From positions 248,001 to 312,000 of the forward strand of contig CAWJWD010000001.1 in the NCBI GenBank assembly GCA_963846505.1: 64,000 nucleotides of DNA. The letters are read 5' to 3'. Shown one piece after another: positions 9,415-17,497 of the stretch (positions are counted from its first letter, which is position 1; each line of letters starts with the position of its first letter). The stretch comes from JACVRW01 sp963846505. Its GTDB lineage: Bacteria > Actinomycetota > Thermoleophilia > Solirubrobacterales > Thermoleophilaceae. The notes beneath the pieces were generated by a model. That model saw only the letters and a list, made by a program, of their open reading frames with translations. It was not told the DNA's origin and made no database searches. Position numbers and translations under genes: made by a program.

Positions 9415-10938
9415 TCACTCGGCCACGACCACGGCGCCTCCGCGGCGGGGATCTCCACCACCCGAGAGCGCACCAGCCGGCGAGCACGTGACCGCCTGCA
9501 CGCCGCCGAAGTAGAGGTTGCGCTCGGCCCAGCGCCGCACCTTCCAGCCTCGCTCGAGGAGGCGTTCGAGCGCTGCCTCGTCGATGCCCGGCTCAGCGTC
9601 CACCTCGCCGTCCTCGACGTGCAACCGCGGCGCGGAGACCGCCTCCTGCGCAGCCAGTCCGTGGTCGACGACGCCGAGGATCGTCTGCAGGATCGCCGAG
9701 CGGATGCGGTTCGAGCCCGCCGAGCCGAGCGCCAGCTCCGGCGCGCCGTCGCGCAGCACCACGGTCGGCGCCATCATGCTCGGCACGCGCGTGCCCGGCT
9801 CGTGCAGGTGGAAGCCGAGCGGGTTGAGGTCCTGCTCGCCGAGCATGTTGTTGAGGTGCATGCCGGTGCCGGGCACCACCACGCCCGAGCAGGACCCGTT
9901 CGAGCACGTGACCGTCGCACAGCCGCCGTCGGCGTCCATGACCGTGATGTGGGTCGTGTTGCCCAGCCGCGAGCGCACCTCGCTGGCGACGGTGTCGAGC
10001 GCGTCCTCGGCCAGGAAGCGCTCCAGGTACCCCTCTTGGACCAGGCCGTCGAGGAACTCGGCGTCGCGGGCGCGGTTGGTCGAGGCGATCACCTCGGCCA
10101 CGGTCGCGGAGTCCGGCGCGCCCTCCAGCCGCTCGACGATCCCGAGCGCGTCCGCGATCAGGATGCCGCCGGAGGACGGCGGCGGGTTCGTCAGCACCTC
10201 GCGGCCGCGGAACGTCACGCGCGCCGGCTCGCGCTCGATCGGCGCGTAGGCCGCGAGGTCCTCGCGCGTGAGCAGCCCGCCGCGCGCGAGCACCCAGTCG
10301 CTGACCGCGGCCGCCACGTCGCCGTCGTAGAGGAAGCCCGGTCCCTCGGCGCCCAGCCGCTCGAGCAGGTCACCGAGCTCGGGCAGGCGGATCGTGTCCC
10401 CCTCGCCGAGCAGGCGCCCGCCGGGCGCGTAGATGGCCTCGCACTCGGGCGTGGAGCGGAAGATCGGCTCCAGCACCTCGAACAGGAACGCCTGCAGCGG
10501 CACCACCGGCACGCCCGCCCGCGCCGCCCGCGCCGGCGCCGCCACCAGCTCGGCCAGCGGCACGCTGCCGAAGCGCTCGAGCGCCTCCGCGAGCCCGCGC
10601 GGCGTCCCGTAGGCGCCGCACGACGAGGGTCCGACGTTGAAGCGCTGCAGCGCGTCGTCGGAGAAGCGGACGTCGATCGGCGTCAGCGTCGCGGGTTCGC
10701 CGGGGGCGTCCGGGCCGGCCCCGGGAGCGGCCACGAAGAAGTCGAGCAGGTGGTCCTCGCCGCCGGCGGTGTGCACGAGCATGAAGCCGCCCGCGCCCGG
10801 GCCCGTCAGCGGCGACTCGGCCACGAACGACATCAGCACCGCCGCGACGGCGGCGTCGACCGCGTTGCCGCCGGCGCGCAGCACGTCCGCGCCCGCCTGG
10901 GCGGTCAGCGGATGCCCGCCGGCGACCACGCCCTTCAT
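9415..10938 (-). CDS. ggt: Gamma-glutamyltransferase family protein
   Basis: A 507-residue Ntn hydrolase that transfers or hydrolyses gamma-glutamyl groups such as that of glutathione. The self-cleavage nucleophile is Thr328 in 'GNTTHITVMDADG', predicting chains of about 327 and 180 residues. 'GGNAVDAAVAA' near the N-terminus and 'NPPPSSGG' (about 251-258) are also family motifs. No signal peptide is visible, unlike periplasmic Ggt, so it may act in the cytoplasm or be a related amidohydrolase. It lies 36 bp downstream of ftsZ on the same strand, with a hairpin and a possible short upstream ORF between. Confidence 0.88.
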   Translation of the reverse strand: MKGVVAGGHPLTAQAGADVLRAGGNAVDAAVAAVLMSFVAESPLTGPGAGGFMLVHTAGGEDHLLDFFVAAPGAGPDAPGEPATLTPIDVRFSDDALQRFNVGPSSCGAYGTPRGLAEALERFGSVPLAELVAAPARAARAGVPVVPLQAFLFEVLEPIFRSTPECEAIYAPGGRLLGEGDTIRLPELGDLLERLGAEGPGFLYDGDVAAAVSDWVLARGGLLTREDLAAYAPIEREPARVTFRGREVLTNPPPSSGGILIADALGIVERLEGAPDSATVAEVIASTNRARDAEFLDGLVQEGYLERFLAEDALDTVASEVRSRLGNTTHITVMDADGGCATVTCSNGSCSGVVVPGTGMHLNNMLGEQDLNPLGFHLHEPGTRVPSMMAPTVVLRDGAPELALGSAGSNRIRSAILQTILGVVDHGLAAQEAVSAPRLHVEDGEVDAEPGIDEAALERLLERGWKVRRWAERNLYFGGVQAVTCSPAGALSGGGDPRRGGAVVVAE

Positions 10939-10943
10939 CGACC

Positions 10944-10967
10944 TGCGCCCCTCATGGGCGCACCCTA
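10944..10967 (-). promoter_or_regulatory. Hairpin, -10-like box and short leader ORF before ggt
   Basis: TGCGCCC (10944-10950) and GGGCGCA (10956-10962) form a 7-bp stem with a 5-base loop just after the ftsZ stop, without a T-run. On the minus strand TAGGGT (10962-10967) precedes by six bases an ATG that opens a six-codon ORF whose TGA overlaps the ggt ATG. This could be a weak terminator, a ggt promoter with a coupled leader ORF, or both. Confidence 0.35.
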
Positions 10968-10974
10968 TTCGGAC

Positions 10975-12549
10975 TCAGCGATGCGGGATGAATTCCGGCA
11001 CGTCGACGTCCATCAGGCTGCTGCTGCGCGCCCGCTCGCGCCCGCGCCGCACGCGCGGCTCGGCGTCCGCCGGGATGCGGCGCTCGTCGCTGCTGGGGCG
11101 CGAACGGTGCTGCGGGCGATCGCCGTAGCCGGTCGCCACGACCGTCACCCAGACCTGGTCCTCGACCTTCTCGTCGACCATGGCGCCGAAGATGATGTTC
11201 GCGTCCGGGTGCGCGGCGTCCGCGACCGCCTTGGCGGCCTCGTTGACCTCCCAGAGGGAGATGTCGCGCCCGCCGGTGATCGACAGCAGGATCGAGCGGG
11301 CGCCCTCAAGCGAGGTCTCCAGCAGCGGGGACTCGATCGCGTGCGCGACCGCGTCCATCGCCCGGGTCTCGCCCACGCCCATGCCGATGCCGAGCAGTGC
11401 CTGCCCCGCCTCGGCCATGATCGTGCGCACGTCCGCGAAGTCGAGGTTGATCAGCCCCGGCAGGGTGATCAGGTCCGAGACGCCCTGCACGCCCTGGCGC
11501 AGCACGTCGTCGGCGACGCGGAAGGCGTCGACCATCGAGGTGCTGCGGTCGAGCACCTGCAGCAGGCGCGCGTTCGGGATCACGATCAGCGTGTCGACCT
11601 CGCGGGCGAGGTCCTCGACGCCCTCGTCGGCCGCCTGGCCGCGGCGCACGCCCTCGAAGGTGAACGGCTTGGTGATGATGCCGACCGTCAGCGCACCGAC
11701 CTCGCGGGCGATGCGCGCCACCACCGGCGCGGCGCCCGTACCGGTGCCGCCCCCGGCGCCGGCGGCCACGAAGACCATGTCCGCGCCCTTGAGCAGGCCC
11801 TTGATCTCGTCGTACTCCTCGAGCGCCGCCTGGCGGCCGAGCTCGGGGTTGGCGCCCGCGCCGAGACCGCGCGTGGACTCACCGCCGATGTGCAGGCGGG
11901 TCTGGGCCGCGGAGCCCTCGAGCGACTGCATGTCGGTGTTGACCGCGATGAACTCGACGCCCTCGACACCGGCCTCGATCATGCGGTTGACCGCGTTGAC
12001 GCCGGCGCCGCCGACGCCGACCACGCGCAGCACCGGCTCGGCGTGACCGTGATCGACGTTCATCGCCGGGGGCAAGGGCTGCGAGCGCTCCGGCGGCGCG
12101 CTGGGCGCAGCCGGCGGCGCGGGAGCGTGGTCGAGGATGTTCTCCGGGATGTCCGCGCTGAAGACGCTGCGCAGGCGCTCCTCGGGCGTGGGGATGCCGT
12201 CGTAGCGGCTGCCGGTGGCACGACGCTCGCCGGCGTGCGAGGCGGGCGCGGGACGCGACTCGGCCGCGGTCCGCTGATCGGCGGCCGGGGCGGGACGCTG
12301 CTGCTCGCGCGCGGGAGCCGGGTCCGGCTTCGACTCCACCGGGCGCACCTCGCGACCCTGGCGCTCGGCGGCACGCGACTCCAGCTCGCGACGCTCGGCC
12401 TCGCGCTGCGCGGACCGCTCGGCGGCGGTGGTGCGCAGCTCCGGGTCGACGGGCTTGCTCGCCTGCGCCTCGGGCTGATCCTCGTCCGTCTTGCGGAACA
12501 GCTGGGCCAGGGGCCCCTCGCGCATGCTTGCCCGCTTACCGCTTGCCAT
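10975..12549 (-). CDS. ftsZ: Cell division protein FtsZ with long N-terminal extension
   Basis: A 524-residue tubulin-like GTPase that polymerises into the division ring. The GTPase core starts near residue 172 ('LRVVGVGGAGVNAVNRM'), carries the tubulin signature 'AGAGGGTGTGAAP' and T7-loop 'NLDFADVRTIM', and ends with a canonical FtsZ C-terminal peptide 'DVDVPEFIPHR'. Residues 1-165 are an extra charged, Pro/Ala/Glu/Arg-rich region, probably disordered, with a short conserved-looking patch ('PTPEERLRSVFSADIPENIL'). The ATG at 12549 overlaps the parA end by 14 nt, implying translational coupling; an ATG at 12525 is an alternative. FtsZ genes usually sit in the division/cell-wall cluster; this one sits with parA. 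Confidence 0.92.
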   Translation of the reverse strand: MASGKRASMREGPLAQLFRKTDEDQPEAQASKPVDPELRTTAAERSAQREAERRELESRAAERQGREVRPVESKPDPAPAREQQRPAPAADQRTAAESRPAPASHAGERRATGSRYDGIPTPEERLRSVFSADIPENILDHAPAPPAAPSAPPERSQPLPPAMNVDHGHAEPVLRVVGVGGAGVNAVNRMIEAGVEGVEFIAVNTDMQSLEGSAAQTRLHIGGESTRGLGAGANPELGRQAALEEYDEIKGLLKGADMVFVAAGAGGGTGTGAAPVVARIAREVGALTVGIITKPFTFEGVRRGQAADEGVEDLAREVDTLIVIPNARLLQVLDRSTSMVDAFRVADDVLRQGVQGVSDLITLPGLINLDFADVRTIMAEAGQALLGIGMGVGETRAMDAVAHAIESPLLETSLEGARSILLSITGGRDISLWEVNEAAKAVADAAHPDANIIFGAMVDEKVEDQVWVTVVATGYGDRPQHRSRPSSDERRIPADAEPRVRRGRERARSSSLMDVDVPEFIPHR

Positions 12550-13378
12550 TCGCCAGGACCTCCTCCGCCAGTTGCCGGTAGGCGTATGCCGCCTTGCCGT
12601 CTGGGTCGTACTTGAGTACGGACATGCCCTTCACCGGCGCTTCGGCGAAGCGCACGGTCTTGTTGATGCGCGAGGCGAAGACGCGCTCCCCGAAGTTCTC
12701 CTCGAGGATCTCGATCGCCTCCTTGGCGTGCACGGTCCGGTTGTCGACGAGCGTGGGCAGGATGCCCTCGATCTCGATCTCTGGGTTGAGCTCCTCACGC
12801 ACCATGGACAGCGTGTTCTGGAGCTGGATCAGCCCGCGCATGGACAGATACTCGCATTGCACGGGGACGATTACCTTGTGGGAGGCCGTCAGGGCGTTGA
12901 TCGTGAGCAGCCCGAGGCTCGGCGGCGTGTCGATGAAGATGAAGTCGTAGTCGTCGGCGACCTTGCTCAGCGCCTTCTTCAGCGAGCGCTCGCGGCCGAT
13001 CATCGTCGACATCGCGATCTCCGCGCCGGCGAGGTCGATCGAGGCGCAGGCGACGTCCACCTCGCGCTTGCGGATGATCTCGCGGATCGAGAGCTGGTGC
13101 ACGAGCACGTCGTAGATCGAGGTCTCGAGCGTGTCGGGGTCGATCCCCTGGCTCATCGTCAGGTTCGCCTGTGGGTCGAGATCGACGCACAGGACGCGGT
13201 TGCCCCGCTCGACGAACGCCGCGGCGAGGTTGAGCGTGGTCGTCGTCTTCGCCACACCACCCTTCTGGTTGGTGAAGGCGATCACCTTGGCCGTGGACGT
13301 CACGGGGGCCTCCGGTTCCTTGGCGCGCGCCGGCTCGGCATTCGCGCCGTTGGTGGACTTGCGGTCGAACAGTCCCAT
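12536..13378 (-). CDS. ParA/Soj family ATPase
   Basis: A 280-residue ParA-family Walker ATPase. The deviant Walker A is 'KGGVAKTTT' (residues 39-47), followed by 'DLDPQANLT' and 'FIDTPPSLG', all typical of chromosome- or cargo-partitioning ParA proteins. No parB gene is adjacent; instead the partner in the operon is ftsZ, so roles in coupling division to nucleoid or cargo position are possible. The start is ATG 13378; longer in-frame extension upstream covers the divergent gene and is a shadow. A -10-like TAGGGC lies 7 bases before the ATG. Confidence 0.88.
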   Translation of the reverse strand: MGLFDRKSTNGANAEPARAKEPEAPVTSTAKVIAFTNQKGGVAKTTTTLNLAAAFVERGNRVLCVDLDPQANLTMSQGIDPDTLETSIYDVLVHQLSIREIIRKREVDVACASIDLAGAEIAMSTMIGRERSLKKALSKVADDYDFIFIDTPPSLGLLTINALTASHKVIVPVQCEYLSMRGLIQLQNTLSMVREELNPEIEIEGILPTLVDNRTVHAKEAIEILEENFGERVFASRINKTVRFAEAPVKGMSVLKYDPDGKAAYAYRQLAEEVLANGKR

Positions 13379-13385
13379 TACGGGA

Positions 13386-13391
13386 GCCCTA
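13386..13391 (-). promoter_or_regulatory. -10 box of parA (leaderless-type)
   Basis: TAGGGC on the minus strand ends seven bases before the parA ATG (13378) and there is no Shine-Dalgarno between. The 73-bp gap also serves the divergent bagA gene, for which TACCCT at 13433-13438 could be the -10 element. Confidence 0.4.
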
Positions 13392-13451
13392 TTCGCACGC
13401 GCGCGCACGATTCCTTCCAGGCCGTCCGCCCGTACCCTTGACGCGCGGCCG

Positions 13452-14378
13452 ATGAGTGAGCTCTTCGACAGGCGTCTGATCGTGGTTGTGGGCAAGGGTG
13501 GCGTCGGTCGCACGACCGTCGCGGCCGCCCTCGGCCTCGCTGCCGTGCGGGCCGGCAAGCGCACGGTCGTGGCCGAGGTCGCCGAGCAGTCGGCGCTCGC
13601 CTCCCTGTTCGGCGTGTCGGCGCTCGGGCATGGCGAGGGCGAGCTCGCCGACGGGCTGTCGGGGGTCTCGATCGATCCCGAGCAGGCGCTGTCGGAGTGG
13701 CTGCGCCACCAGCTGCACTCGAGCACGCTCGCGGGCGTGCTCGGCCACAGCCGCATCTTCGGGCTGCTGACCGCCGCCGCACCCGGCGTCGCCGAGCTGG
13801 TGACGATCGGCAAGGTCTGGGACATGGCCCAGTTCGAGCGCCGTACCGGCGGCTCGACCTACGACCTCGCGATCGTCGACGCGCCCGCCACCGGTCACGG
13901 CCTGGCGATGCTGCGCGCGCCTGCGACCTACGCCGCGATCGCGCGCGTCGGCCCGATCGCGCGCCAGGCGAGCGTCATCGCCGGCTTCCTTGCGGACCCC
14001 GTCGAGACCGCGGTGGTCGCGGTGGCGCTGCCGGAGGAGATGCCGGTCAACGAGACGCTCGAGTTCGAGCACGACCTCAGCGAGGCCGTGGTGCGCGGGC
14101 TCGACCGGATCGTCGTGAACGCGGTCGAGCCGGAGCGCTTCAGCGCGGCGGAGGCGAAGCAGCTCGCCGCAGTCGGCGAGCGCGGCTCGACGACCGCGCA
14201 GGAGGCCATCGCGTCGGCCGCGTCCGCGCGGGGGCGCGCGGCCGAGCAGCACGCCCAGGTCCGGCGCCTGCGCCGCGCCGCCCACGCGCCCGTCACGACG
14301 CTGCCGCTGCTCACCGACGCCGAGCTCGGCCTGGAGCAGGTCGAGCAGCTCTCGCGCGAACTGGAGCGGCGACTGTGA
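13452..14378 (+). CDS. Get3/ArsA-like ATPase, BagA-type subunit
   Basis: A 308-residue ATPase of the ArsA/Get3 (anion-transporting/tail-anchored protein targeting) family, resembling the first gene of the mycobacterial pair Rv3679-Rv3680 (BagA/BagB). The P-loop reads GKGGVGRTT (residues 14-22): the signature Lys (K15) is present but the Walker A Lys is Arg20. The family 'DAPATGHGLAMLRAP' segment follows. I see no CxxC zinc motif of eukaryotic Get3 and no membrane helix. ATG 13452 is the first start after the divergent parA promoter. The stop overlaps bagB by 4 nt (GTGA), indicating a coupled heteromeric pair. Confidence 0.82.
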   Translation: MSELFDRRLIVVVGKGGVGRTTVAAALGLAAVRAGKRTVVAEVAEQSALASLFGVSALGHGEGELADGLSGVSIDPEQALSEWLRHQLHSSTLAGVLGHSRIFGLLTAAAPGVAELVTIGKVWDMAQFERRTGGSTYDLAIVDAPATGHGLAMLRAPATYAAIARVGPIARQASVIAGFLADPVETAVVAVALPEEMPVNETLEFEHDLSEAVVRGLDRIVVNAVEPERFSAAEAKQLAAVGERGSTTAQEAIASAASARGRAAEQHAQVRRLRRAAHAPVTTLPLLTDAELGLEQVEQLSRELERRL

Positions 14379-15454
14379 GCGCGCAGGTCGAGGACTGGCT
14401 GCGGCGCAAGGACGTGGTCGTCGTCGCGGGGTCCGGCGGCGTCGGCAAGACGACGACGTCTGCCGCGATCGCGCTCGGCATGGCGGCGCGCGGCAAGAAG
14501 GTAGCGGTGCTGACGATCGACCCGGCGCGGCGGCTCGCGAACGCGCTCGGGCTGCCGGAGCTCGGCAACGAGGAGCGCCGGGTCGACGTAGACGTCAAGG
14601 GCGAGCTGTGGGCGATGATGCTCGACGCCAAGCGCACCTTCGACGAGCTGATCGAGACCCATGCGCCCGACGAGCGCACGCGCGACGCGGTGCTCTCGAA
14701 CCGCATCTACCAGGAGCTGTCGAGCGCGGTGGCCGGCTCGCAGGAGTACATGGCGATGGAGAAGCTCCACGAGCTCCACCTCGAAGGCCGCTACGACCTG
14801 CTCGTGCTCGACACGCCGCCGAGCCGCCACGCGCTCGACTTCCTCGACGCGCCGCGACGGCTGTCGAGCTTCATCGACTCGCGCTCGCTGCAGTTCTTCA
14901 GCACGCCCGGCAGGCTCGGGATGAAGGTCTTCGGCCGCGGCACGGGCATGCTGTTCGGCGTCCTGCGCCGGGCGACCGGCATCGACATGCTCGAGGACCT
15001 CTCGGGCTTCTTCCGCTCCTTCGGCTCGATGACCGAGGGCTTCCGCGAGCGTGCCGAGCGCGTCACGGCGCTGCTGGAGAGCAGCGCCAGCGCCTTCGTG
15101 ATCGTCACCTCCCCTCGCCAGGCGGCGATCGACGAGGCGCTCTTCTTCCATCGCCGCCTGGTCGAGGCCGACCTGCCCTTCGCCGGCGCGATCGCCAACC
15201 GCGTCCGCGTCGCCGGCGACCCCGCCTCCGCCTTCGAGCTGCACGAGCTGCTCGGCGACGAGCAGCTCGCGCGCAAGGTCCTGCGCACCTACGACGAGCA
15301 GCGCGCCCTCGCCGAGCGCGATCAGGCCAACCTCGACCTCCTTCGAAGGCGCCTGCGCCGCCGTCCCCTGCTCGAGGTCCCCATGCTCGACGGCGACGTC
15401 CACGACCTCGACGGCCTCCGGCGCATGAACGCCCACCTCTTCGGCGAGCGCTAG
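14375..15454 (+). CDS. Get3/ArsA-like ATPase, BagB-type subunit
   Basis: A 359-residue partner of the preceding gene. The P-loop is GSGGVGKTT (residues 19-27): it keeps the Walker A Lys (K25) but has Ser20 where the trans-acting signature Lys normally sits. 'LTIDPARRLANALGL', 'QEYMAMEKL' and 'VLDTPPSRHALDFLDAP' closely match what I recall of Rv3680. GTG 14375 overlaps the bagA stop. No CxxC motif. As a heterodimer with the upstream subunit one complete ATP site could be assembled from both chains. The stop shares a CTAG with the convergent gene. Confidence 0.85.
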   Translation: MSAQVEDWLRRKDVVVVAGSGGVGKTTTSAAIALGMAARGKKVAVLTIDPARRLANALGLPELGNEERRVDVDVKGELWAMMLDAKRTFDELIETHAPDERTRDAVLSNRIYQELSSAVAGSQEYMAMEKLHELHLEGRYDLLVLDTPPSRHALDFLDAPRRLSSFIDSRSLQFFSTPGRLGMKVFGRGTGMLFGVLRRATGIDMLEDLSGFFRSFGSMTEGFRERAERVTALLESSASAFVIVTSPRQAAIDEALFFHRRLVEADLPFAGAIANRVRVAGDPASAFELHELLGDEQLARKVLRTYDEQRALAERDQANLDLLRRRLRRRPLLEVPMLDGDVHDLDGLRRMNAHLFGER

Positions 15455-16986
15455 ATCGGGGCCGAGAAGTCCTCGGGGTCGTCGAAGCCCCAGTCCGAGG
15501 AGGTGGTGACGCCGTCGAGCGTCTGCTGCACGGGCTCGGCGGAGACGACGGGCGACGGCTCGCTCGCGCGGCGCGCGTGGATCGGCTGGTGGTCGGCGGG
15601 CTCGACCACCAGCGCGGGCAGCTCCGCGGTGTCCGGATCACCGGTTCCGGTCTGCTCGGCCGGCGGCTCCGGGCGCGGCGTCAGCGGGATGCGAGCGGAC
15701 GGCGTCGGCGCCTCCTCCGGCTCCCCGCGCCGCAGGTCGCGGGCGGCGAACTCGAACGGCTCGCGGGACTCGAGCAGGATGTCGTCGGCGACGCTCTTGA
15801 GGTCCGGGTCGAGGTAGCCGCAGAGGATGTCGCGCAGCAGCGCGCGCAGGTGGCGTTCGAGCTCGCCCACCAGCTCGCTCGGGGACTCGGCCCGGATCGC
15901 CTCGTCGAGCTGGCCGCGGCCGCCCATGATGAAGCGCTCCAGCGACACCGCCAGCTCGACCTTGCGCTGCACGTCGCGCCGTTGGCCCTCCTCGGCACAG
16001 AGCACCGCCACGCGCAGCGCGAGGCTCGCCTGGCCGGCGTCGGTGGTCGCGTCGAGCAGCGCGCGCAACGCCAGCAGGTAGTCGGACACCGCCTCGGCCG
16101 CGCTCAGACGCGAGCAGCCCATCTCGAAGCGCGTCAGCGACCAGCTCGTGACGCCGTCGCCCTGTTCCTCCTCGCAGAGCCCGACCAGGTCACGCAGCTC
16201 GTCCTCGTCGCCTGTCTCCAGCAGCCACTCCTCGCCGCGCGCCGTCCCGCCGCCGGGCAGACCGACGGCGCTCCAGCGGGCGTCCCCGGCACGCCACCAG
16301 CCGATGTGGCCGAGGCTGACCGCGCCCGGCTTGAACAGCCGCATCGCCGTCACCAAGCGGTTGAAGCGCGCCGCCGCGGCAGCCGCGCGCAGCGGCTCGG
16401 ACGGCGTCGCGTCGCGCTCGAGCACGCAGACGGTCTCCGGCAGCTCGCCTCCGTCCGCCCACGCGGCCTCGGACGGCAGCTCGGCGCGATCGCCGCGCAT
16501 CAGCGACAGCCCGTCGCCGAGGTCGACCGACTCGGGCTCCAGCACCACCCCGTGCAGCGGCGCGACCACGCGCGTGCGCACGGCGTCGCGGTAGAGCGTC
16601 TGCTCGACCTCGAGGTAGAGCCGCTCGAAGCGCTCCTCGGGAAAGCCGAAGCTGGTGGCGTCCTCGTACAGCCGCTCGAGCATCGCGCGCAGGGCCGGGT
16701 CGGCCTGCTCGCCCGCGAGCCCGTTCACCCGCAGCCACAGCGCCGCGCCCGCGCCCAGTTCGGCACGCGCCCGCTCGCACGCGGCCAGCGCGCGCAGGTC
16801 CTCCCAGCGCGCGGCGACGAACTCGGCGGTGCGAGGGCGGTAGCGGTAGAGCGCCGGGCCGTGCCGATCGCCCTCGTCGACGACGTCGAACTCGATCTCG
16901 GCGCCGTCGCGCAACGCGTCGGTCAGCAGCGACGCGGCCTCGAGCGCGAAGTCGCGCAGGGCGGCGTGGAGAGCGCGGTTTCGCAT
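15451..16986 (-). CDS. Conserved-looking protein of unknown function (511 aa)
   Basis: I do not recognise a named domain. The protein is mostly alpha-helical in appearance, acidic, without signal peptide or membrane helices. Residues 1-400 look globular ('ALYRYRPRTAEFVAARW', 'FGFPEERFERLYLEVEQTLY', 'VVAPLHGVVLEPE', 'SLERFIMGGRG'); the last 100 residues are Pro/Glu/Ala-rich and probably disordered. ATG 16986 begins MRNRALHAALRDFA. It converges on bagB with stops sharing four bases, so it is not co-transcribed with it. The helical middle part with 'ALRALLDATTDAG' hints at a HEPN- or ApeA-like fold, but that is only an impression. Confidence 0.7.
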   Translation of the reverse strand: MRNRALHAALRDFALEAASLLTDALRDGAEIEFDVVDEGDRHGPALYRYRPRTAEFVAARWEDLRALAACERARAELGAGAALWLRVNGLAGEQADPALRAMLERLYEDATSFGFPEERFERLYLEVEQTLYRDAVRTRVVAPLHGVVLEPESVDLGDGLSLMRGDRAELPSEAAWADGGELPETVCVLERDATPSEPLRAAAAAARFNRLVTAMRLFKPGAVSLGHIGWWRAGDARWSAVGLPGGGTARGEEWLLETGDEDELRDLVGLCEEEQGDGVTSWSLTRFEMGCSRLSAAEAVSDYLLALRALLDATTDAGQASLALRVAVLCAEEGQRRDVQRKVELAVSLERFIMGGRGQLDEAIRAESPSELVGELERHLRALLRDILCGYLDPDLKSVADDILLESREPFEFAARDLRRGEPEEAPTPSARIPLTPRPEPPAEQTGTGDPDTAELPALVVEPADHQPIHARRASEPSPVVSAEPVQQTLDGVTTSSDWGFDDPEDFSAPI

Positions 16987-17035
16987 GTGGGCGTGCTTCG
17001 CCCCATGCGCGCCCGATCCTCCCCTCGAGGCGCCC

Positions 17036-17398
17036 TCAGGCGGCGGCCACGCCGGGCGTGTCGGCGGAGCGGGGGGCGCAGTCGCCGGTCGCGCCGAGCC
17101 ACTCGGTGCCGTAGCGGCGCATGTCCTCGATCAGCGGCACGAGCGCGCGGCCCTTCGACGTCAGCGAGTACTCGACGCGCGGCGGCACCTCGGAGTAGGT
17201 CTGACGCTCGACGATGCCCTGCTCCTCGAGCGCGCGCAGCCTCAGCGACAGCGTGCGCGGGCTGATGCCTGTCAGCGAGCGCTCCAGCTCACAGAAGCGG
17301 CTGCGCTGCTCGGCGAGGTCGCGAATGACGAGGATCGTCCACTTCCCGCAGATGATGTCCGCCGTTGCGCAGACGGGACAGGAGTCGTCAACAGACAC
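17036..17398 (-). CDS. HxlR-family winged-helix transcriptional regulator
   Basis: A 120-residue HxlR-type regulator. After the start it has 'CPVCATADIICGKWTILVIRDL', the family N-terminal signature with a redox-capable Cys pair, then the recognition region 'GISPRTLSLRLRALEEQGIVER' and the wing 'PPRVEYSLTSKGRAL'. The ORF reaches TTG 17431, but a 17-bp inverted repeat (17422-17438) and a TAGACT -10 box (17409-17414) lie upstream of GTG 17398, which I take as the start. Members often sense electrophiles or aldehydes and repress themselves and a nearby gene; the target here is unclear. Confidence 0.85.
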   Translation of the reverse strand: MSVDDSCPVCATADIICGKWTILVIRDLAEQRSRFCELERSLTGISPRTLSLRLRALEEQGIVERQTYSEVPPRVEYSLTSKGRALVPLIEDMRRYGTEWLGATGDCAPRSADTPGVAAA

Positions 17399-17408
17399 GC
17401 TGAAGGCG

Positions 17409-17438
17409 AGTCTAGCGCAAGACTTCACCAACTGAAGT
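17409..17438 (-). promoter_or_regulatory. HxlR promoter with overlapping operator
   Basis: ACTTCA (17422-17427) and TGAAGT (17433-17438) form a perfect inverted repeat with a 5-base spacer. The minus-strand -10 TAGACT is at 17409-17414, so the repeat covers the -35 region. This is the expected geometry for autorepression by the HxlR protein. Confidence 0.5.
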
Positions 17439-17440
17439 GA

Positions 17441-17470
17441 GGAAAGAGCGCGCCCCGGACGGGGCGCGCC
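17441..17470 (-). terminator. Terminator of the AIM24-like gene
   Basis: GCGCGCCCCG (17448-17457) and CGGGGCGCGC (17460-17469) pair into a strong stem followed on the minus strand by TCTTTCC. It lies 28 bp after the stop of the AIM24-like gene and isolates it from the HxlR gene. Confidence 0.65.
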
Positions 17471-17497
17471 CTGCCCTCACTCCGCTTCGGGAAGGAC

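Noticed and set aside
8998..12615. Plus-strand ORF of 1,205 codons
   Set aside because: Shadow spanning the opposite strand of ggt and ftsZ, both of which have clear family motifs.
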